From Bacillus alkalisoli (GTDB taxonomy: Bacteria; Bacillota; Bacilli; Bacillales; Bacillaceae_I), in contig NZ_KZ454944.1 of NCBI RefSeq assembly GCF_002797415.1, positions 643,745 to 707,744 on the forward strand: a stretch of DNA of 64,000 bases, read 5' to 3'. The notes beneath the pieces are model-generated. The model worked only from the letters and a program-made list of their open reading frames with translations. It was not told where the DNA came from and ran no database searches. Every line of letters begins with the position of its first letter. Position 1 is the stretch's first letter. Below are positions 61,862-64,000 of this stretch, one piece after another. The translations under genes and the position numbers were made by a program.

Positions 61862-62468
61862 ATGATAAAGAAACTATTATTTATGAGTTCGTATATGGTG
61901 TTAATCTTCGCCATGAGCATACAGCACATTAACGCCTCTTCTGCAAAGGGAGTAAGAGAGATCGATATAATGCTTACGCCAGAGAGAGTTGTTTAAGCTT
62001 GAAAATATTAAACCTGGTGATTGGGCAAAAAGAGAGTTGCTCATTATAAAAAGCGGTTCGAAAGATTTTAATTATTTTGCATCAGCTTCATTAACTACTG
62101 GGTCAAGATAATTGTATGAAGTGGCTGGAGTTGACGTTAAAGCGGAAGAGAAAATTCTGTATGATGGAATGTTAAGTAAGTTTAATAAAATAGATGCTAG
62201 AATGATTTCTATTTCAGGAGAAGAAAAGCTAACCTTTACTATTTTGTTTCCAAAAGAAGCTGGGAATGAATTTCAAGGAGTAGCAGCAGAGGTGGAATTT
62301 ATGTTTTATGCGGAAGGAGCATTAGGTGGAATTATTCCTGTAGATGGCGGGGTCAAACTACCTGTAACCGCAACAGATATATAACCTTCTATTAATTGGT
62401 GTAACACTTGTTATAGTAGGAGCGGCATACTTTATTTCGTAAGAAGAAGAGTAATGCAAGAAGCTTAA
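61862..62468 (+). pseudogene. Decayed second copy of the LPDTA-type surface protein
   Basis: ATG 61862 behind GAGGAAGAG opens a signal-peptide-like frame (MIKKLLFMSSYMVLIFAMSI) that hits a stop after PERVV at about 61995. A frameshift then gives LENIKPGDWAKRELLIIKSG, matching LGGLKPGDQIIKPLEVLN of the 57798 gene. A stop lies at about 62109, then LYEVAGVDVKAEEKILYDGM to KEAGNEFQGVAAEVEFMFYA, parallel to HELGNEYQGLSTGLNLIF. The sorting motif LPVTATD is followed by another frameshift into a hydrophobic helix. At least three lesions. Confidence 0.8.
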
Positions 62469-62579
62469 GTACCTGAACCTTGTGATGAATAGTTACAAGG
62501 TTAAATTACAACTAAGGTGTTCTTTATTAAAAACAAACAGTTCTTATTAAAGTACAATTTAATAAAAGGGGATGTAATA

Positions 62580-62783
62580 ATGTACATGAAAACTTGCCAA
62601 AGATGTAAGAAGATTGCTTATGGAAGTTGTGAGTTTATTAGTTGGTCATGCCCGAGTTGTTCAGAAGATCTAACAGGTGGAAAAGCATTTGTAGCAACAT
62701 CCTTTAAAGAACAGGATGTTGATATGAGAAAGAAAAGAATGAAGATCTATTTAACTCGATGCACGATAGATAAAGTTGTTTAA
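62580..62783 (+). CDS. Small zinc-ribbon-like hypothetical protein
   Basis: 67 residues from ATG 62580, behind AAGGGGATG. Cysteines are arranged as CQRC, then CPSC (about residues 5-8 and 23-26), with extra Cys16 and Cys60, consistent with a small zinc ribbon. The rest is basic (DMRKKRMKIYLTRC). Family not recognised. It lies between the pseudogene and sinR-2; an association with the matrix island is unproven. Confidence 0.55.
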   Translation: MYMKTCQRCKKIAYGSCEFISWSCPSCSEDLTGGKAFVATSFKEQDVDMRKKRMKIYLTRCTIDKVV

Positions 62784-62793
62784 CATACATAAT

Positions 62794-62830
62794 AAAAGCG
62801 CACTTGCCATCGCAAGAGCGCTTTATTTTT
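62794..62830. terminator. Bidirectional terminator
   Basis: AAAGCGC..TTGC and GCAA..GCGCTTT pair; T-rich right and A-rich left flanks serve both the zinc-ribbon gene and sinR-2. Confidence 0.8.
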
Positions 62831-63149
62831 GACTAGCTTTCCATTTATTAAATTCTAACCATTCTTTAAATTGATCCTTCGTTACACCAGAATCCATGGC
62901 ATCTTTTACGAGATTTGCCCAGTCTGGATCAAGGTTTTTTTCTGTATTTTGGTCTTCGTCGTGGAGAAATGTGTTGACGGGCACTCCTAGGACAGAAGAG
63001 ATTTTTTCAAGAAATTGCACGGACGGGTTGGATTGCAGGTTACGTTCGATAGAGCTTAAATATGATTTTGCTACACCCGCTCGTTCTGCTAATTCGGACA
63101 TGGATAATTTTTTTTCTTGTCGATATTTTTTTATTCGTTCACCGATCAT
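62823..63149 (-). CDS. sinR: SinR-like repressor, copy 2
   Basis: 108 residues from ATG 63149, behind GGAAGGTGAG. Helix-turn-helix LSMSELAERAGVAKSYLSSI then ERNLQSNPSVQFLEKISSVL is very close to B. subtilis SinR, and the C-terminal dimerisation domain is LDPDWANLVKDAMDSGVTKD. Lies downstream of sinI-2, the B. subtilis order. A TATAAT sequence between the two genes suggests an internal sinR promoter. Confidence 0.92.
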   Translation of the reverse strand: MIGERIKKYRQEKKLSMSELAERAGVAKSYLSSIERNLQSNPSVQFLEKISSVLGVPVNTFLHDEDQNTEKNLDPDWANLVKDAMDSGVTKDQFKEWLEFNKWKASQK

Positions 63150-63245
63150 ACAGCTCACCTTCCTTATACGAACATTATATCATATAACGAAGGTTTTGTT
63201 AGATATTTCGAACGAATATGCTTACATAACTATCCGTTTTTCTAT

Positions 63246-63380
63246 TTAATTGTTAGTAGGGAAACTTTGCAGGAAATCTCTTATTTCTTCTGCGCTTATC
63301 CCCATTTCTAATGCTGATCCTATTAGTTCTACCCATTCTCTGTCTAAATTTTCAGTTACTTCTAGTAATGCATTCCCCAT
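63246..63380 (-). CDS. sinI: SinI-like antirepressor, copy 2
   Basis: 44 residues from ATG 63380, behind AGGAGGG. MGNALLEVTENLDREWVELI then GSALEMGISAEEIRDFLQSF matches the SinI core (LDxEWVEL..A...GIS.EEIR.FL). Antagonist of SinR. Its 5' leader is the GC-rich structured RNA at 63403-63660. Confidence 0.88.
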   Translation of the reverse strand: MGNALLEVTENLDREWVELIGSALEMGISAEEIRDFLQSFPTNN

Positions 63381-63402
63381 ACTTTTTCCCTCCTAAAATA
63401 CT

Positions 63403-63660
63403 TGCGGTATTTCAGGCAGTCCAGCCATCTTGGTAGATTCGGTACTGTCTAGCTCCGTGCGTTAGCGGCTATCAAACTTCCCGTTCTGTCCGGACGATAA
63501 GTCAACATCGAATCACTCCTTACGTCGCTCTTCGTGTTTCCTTTATCTCCTACCAGACCGGTCCTTTTTGTGCGCCGCTGAGCAAACGCCCTGCACTTTT
63601 CTACGTTAGATCTGTCGACTTTGCGTCCTTGCTTTTCAACAAGTTTGCCCTTGGACTGAT
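63403..63660 (-). promoter_or_regulatory. Candidate c-di-GMP-I (GEMM-I) riboswitch with a large insertion, leader of sinI-sinR
   Basis: On the minus strand the GEMM-I landmarks occur in order: GGGCAAAC (63650-63643), a 6-bp stem CTTGTT/AGCAAG closed by GAAA (63637-63634), GGACGCAAAG (63628-63619), GTC-GA-CAG, then CTAA (63609-63606). The matching 3' half GATGG (63429-63425), CTGGAC (63424-63419) and TGCC (63418-63415) comes 176 nt later; CAG/CTG and GTC/GAC would form lower P2. The block is 50-53% GC per 60-nt line against 25% just upstream. A hairpin AAATAC/GTATTT follows next to the sinI RBS. TATAAT at 63715-63710 could be the -10. Confidence 0.75.
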
Positions 63661-64000
63661 TCGTTCGTCATACGACTAAAATTACAGTAGTTGTCTTACA
63701 TCCATTGTCATTATAAAATAACCAAAATTAGGATGTTGCAGATATGTGTCGATACACAAAAATTATTTTAAAATAACAGAATTTGATGGAGAAGTACTAT
63801 GAGTATAGTGGTAAATACAGGATTTCTCTTAGAAGATATTATACAAAAAGGAAAAAGATATACATTGTAGAATTTTACTAACATGATAGACCAAAGATTT
63901 ATGTCGAAATTGTCTGAAAATAAAGAGTTAATAAATAGGACTATTTAACTATTTTTATAAAATTCAAGAAACTACCGACAGAAAAAAACAAGGAACTTTT
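63661..64000. other. AT-rich region upstream of the sinI leader, no supported gene
   Basis: Contains a minus-strand TATAAT (63715-63710) likely used for the leader. Short plus-strand frames at 63799 (23 residues) and 63882 (19 residues) have no convincing RBS or family and are not called. Confidence 0.5.

Noticed and set aside
63403-63660. Group I self-splicing intron next to the GEMM-like motif, as in C. difficile
   Set aside because: The insertion is only 176 nt and the conserved group I P/Q/R/S core elements are not visible.
63403-63660. T-box leader, RNase P RNA, tmRNA or SRP RNA
   Set aside because: None of the diagnostic sequences is present, such as a T-box AGGGTGGNACCGCG or conserved RNase P segments.
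63799-63940. Short plus-strand frames at the window end
   Set aside because: 23 and 19 residues, no RBS, no family; not supportable as genes.

Overview
The window comes from the chromosome of a low-GC Gram-positive endospore former of the Bacillaceae. Gene content and order follow the Bacillus subtilis block ctpB-minJ-csbA-uvrBA-yvlBCD-hprK-lgt-yvoD-ppaX-yvoF-his operon-yvcD-trxB-yvcI-rapZ-yvcK-whiA-crh-clpP-sigL-cggR-gapA-pgk-tpiA-gpmI-eno-secG almost gene for gene. It is not B. subtilis itself: it has prfC, intergenic repeat families I do not know from B. subtilis, and several inserted genes. Genus and species cannot be fixed from the sequence alone.

Layout. 1-7 kb: cell-envelope and division genes (EnvC-like M23 peptidase, MscS channel, CtpB, MinJ). 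7-12 kb: prfC, a PilZ-like protein, csbA, an ECF sigma/anti-sigma pair and a lipoprotein. 12-21 kb: uvrBA and the yvlBCD envelope-stress genes. 21-25 kb: hprK-lgt-yvoD-ppaX-yvoF. 25-32 kb: a compact his operon (hisZGDBHAFI) behind two adjacent 12-bp palindromes. 32-41 kb: yvcD, trxB, yvcI-rapZ-yvcK-whiA-crh, then convergent clpP with a CtsR box. 41-51 kb: tRNA-Arg(CCG), sigL and the cggR-gapA-pgk-tpiA-gpmI-eno glycolytic operon with a recognisable CggR operator. 51-54 kb: a GH16 glycanase plus GT2 polysaccharide synthase cassette inserted before secG.

The accessory part (54-64 kb) is a biofilm-matrix island. It holds a KinB-like sensor kinase, two SinR/SinI repressor/antirepressor pairs in opposite gene orders, two SipW-type signal peptidases, a TasA/CalY fibre protein, a TapA-like acidic protein, and a surface protein ending in an LPDTA sortase motif. 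A decayed second copy of that surface protein and an IS4-family element lie next to them. Upstream of the second sinI-sinR pair, on the minus strand, is a GC-rich structured leader with the hallmarks of a c-di-GMP-I (GEMM-I) riboswitch whose two halves are separated by about 176 nt. This would link c-di-GMP to the SinI/SinR matrix switch and is the most interesting candidate in the window.

Intergenic space is unusually patterned. Ten copies plus one remnant of a 120-210 bp inverted-repeat element (family A) occur, two of them inside the glycolytic operon. Three copies plus a fragment of a second ~145 bp MITE-like element (family B) occur. Three arrays carry a short motif at a 21-bp pitch, and one array has four tandem hairpins at a 51-52 bp pitch. 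All four arrays follow the 3' end of a gene, three of them directly behind a terminator.
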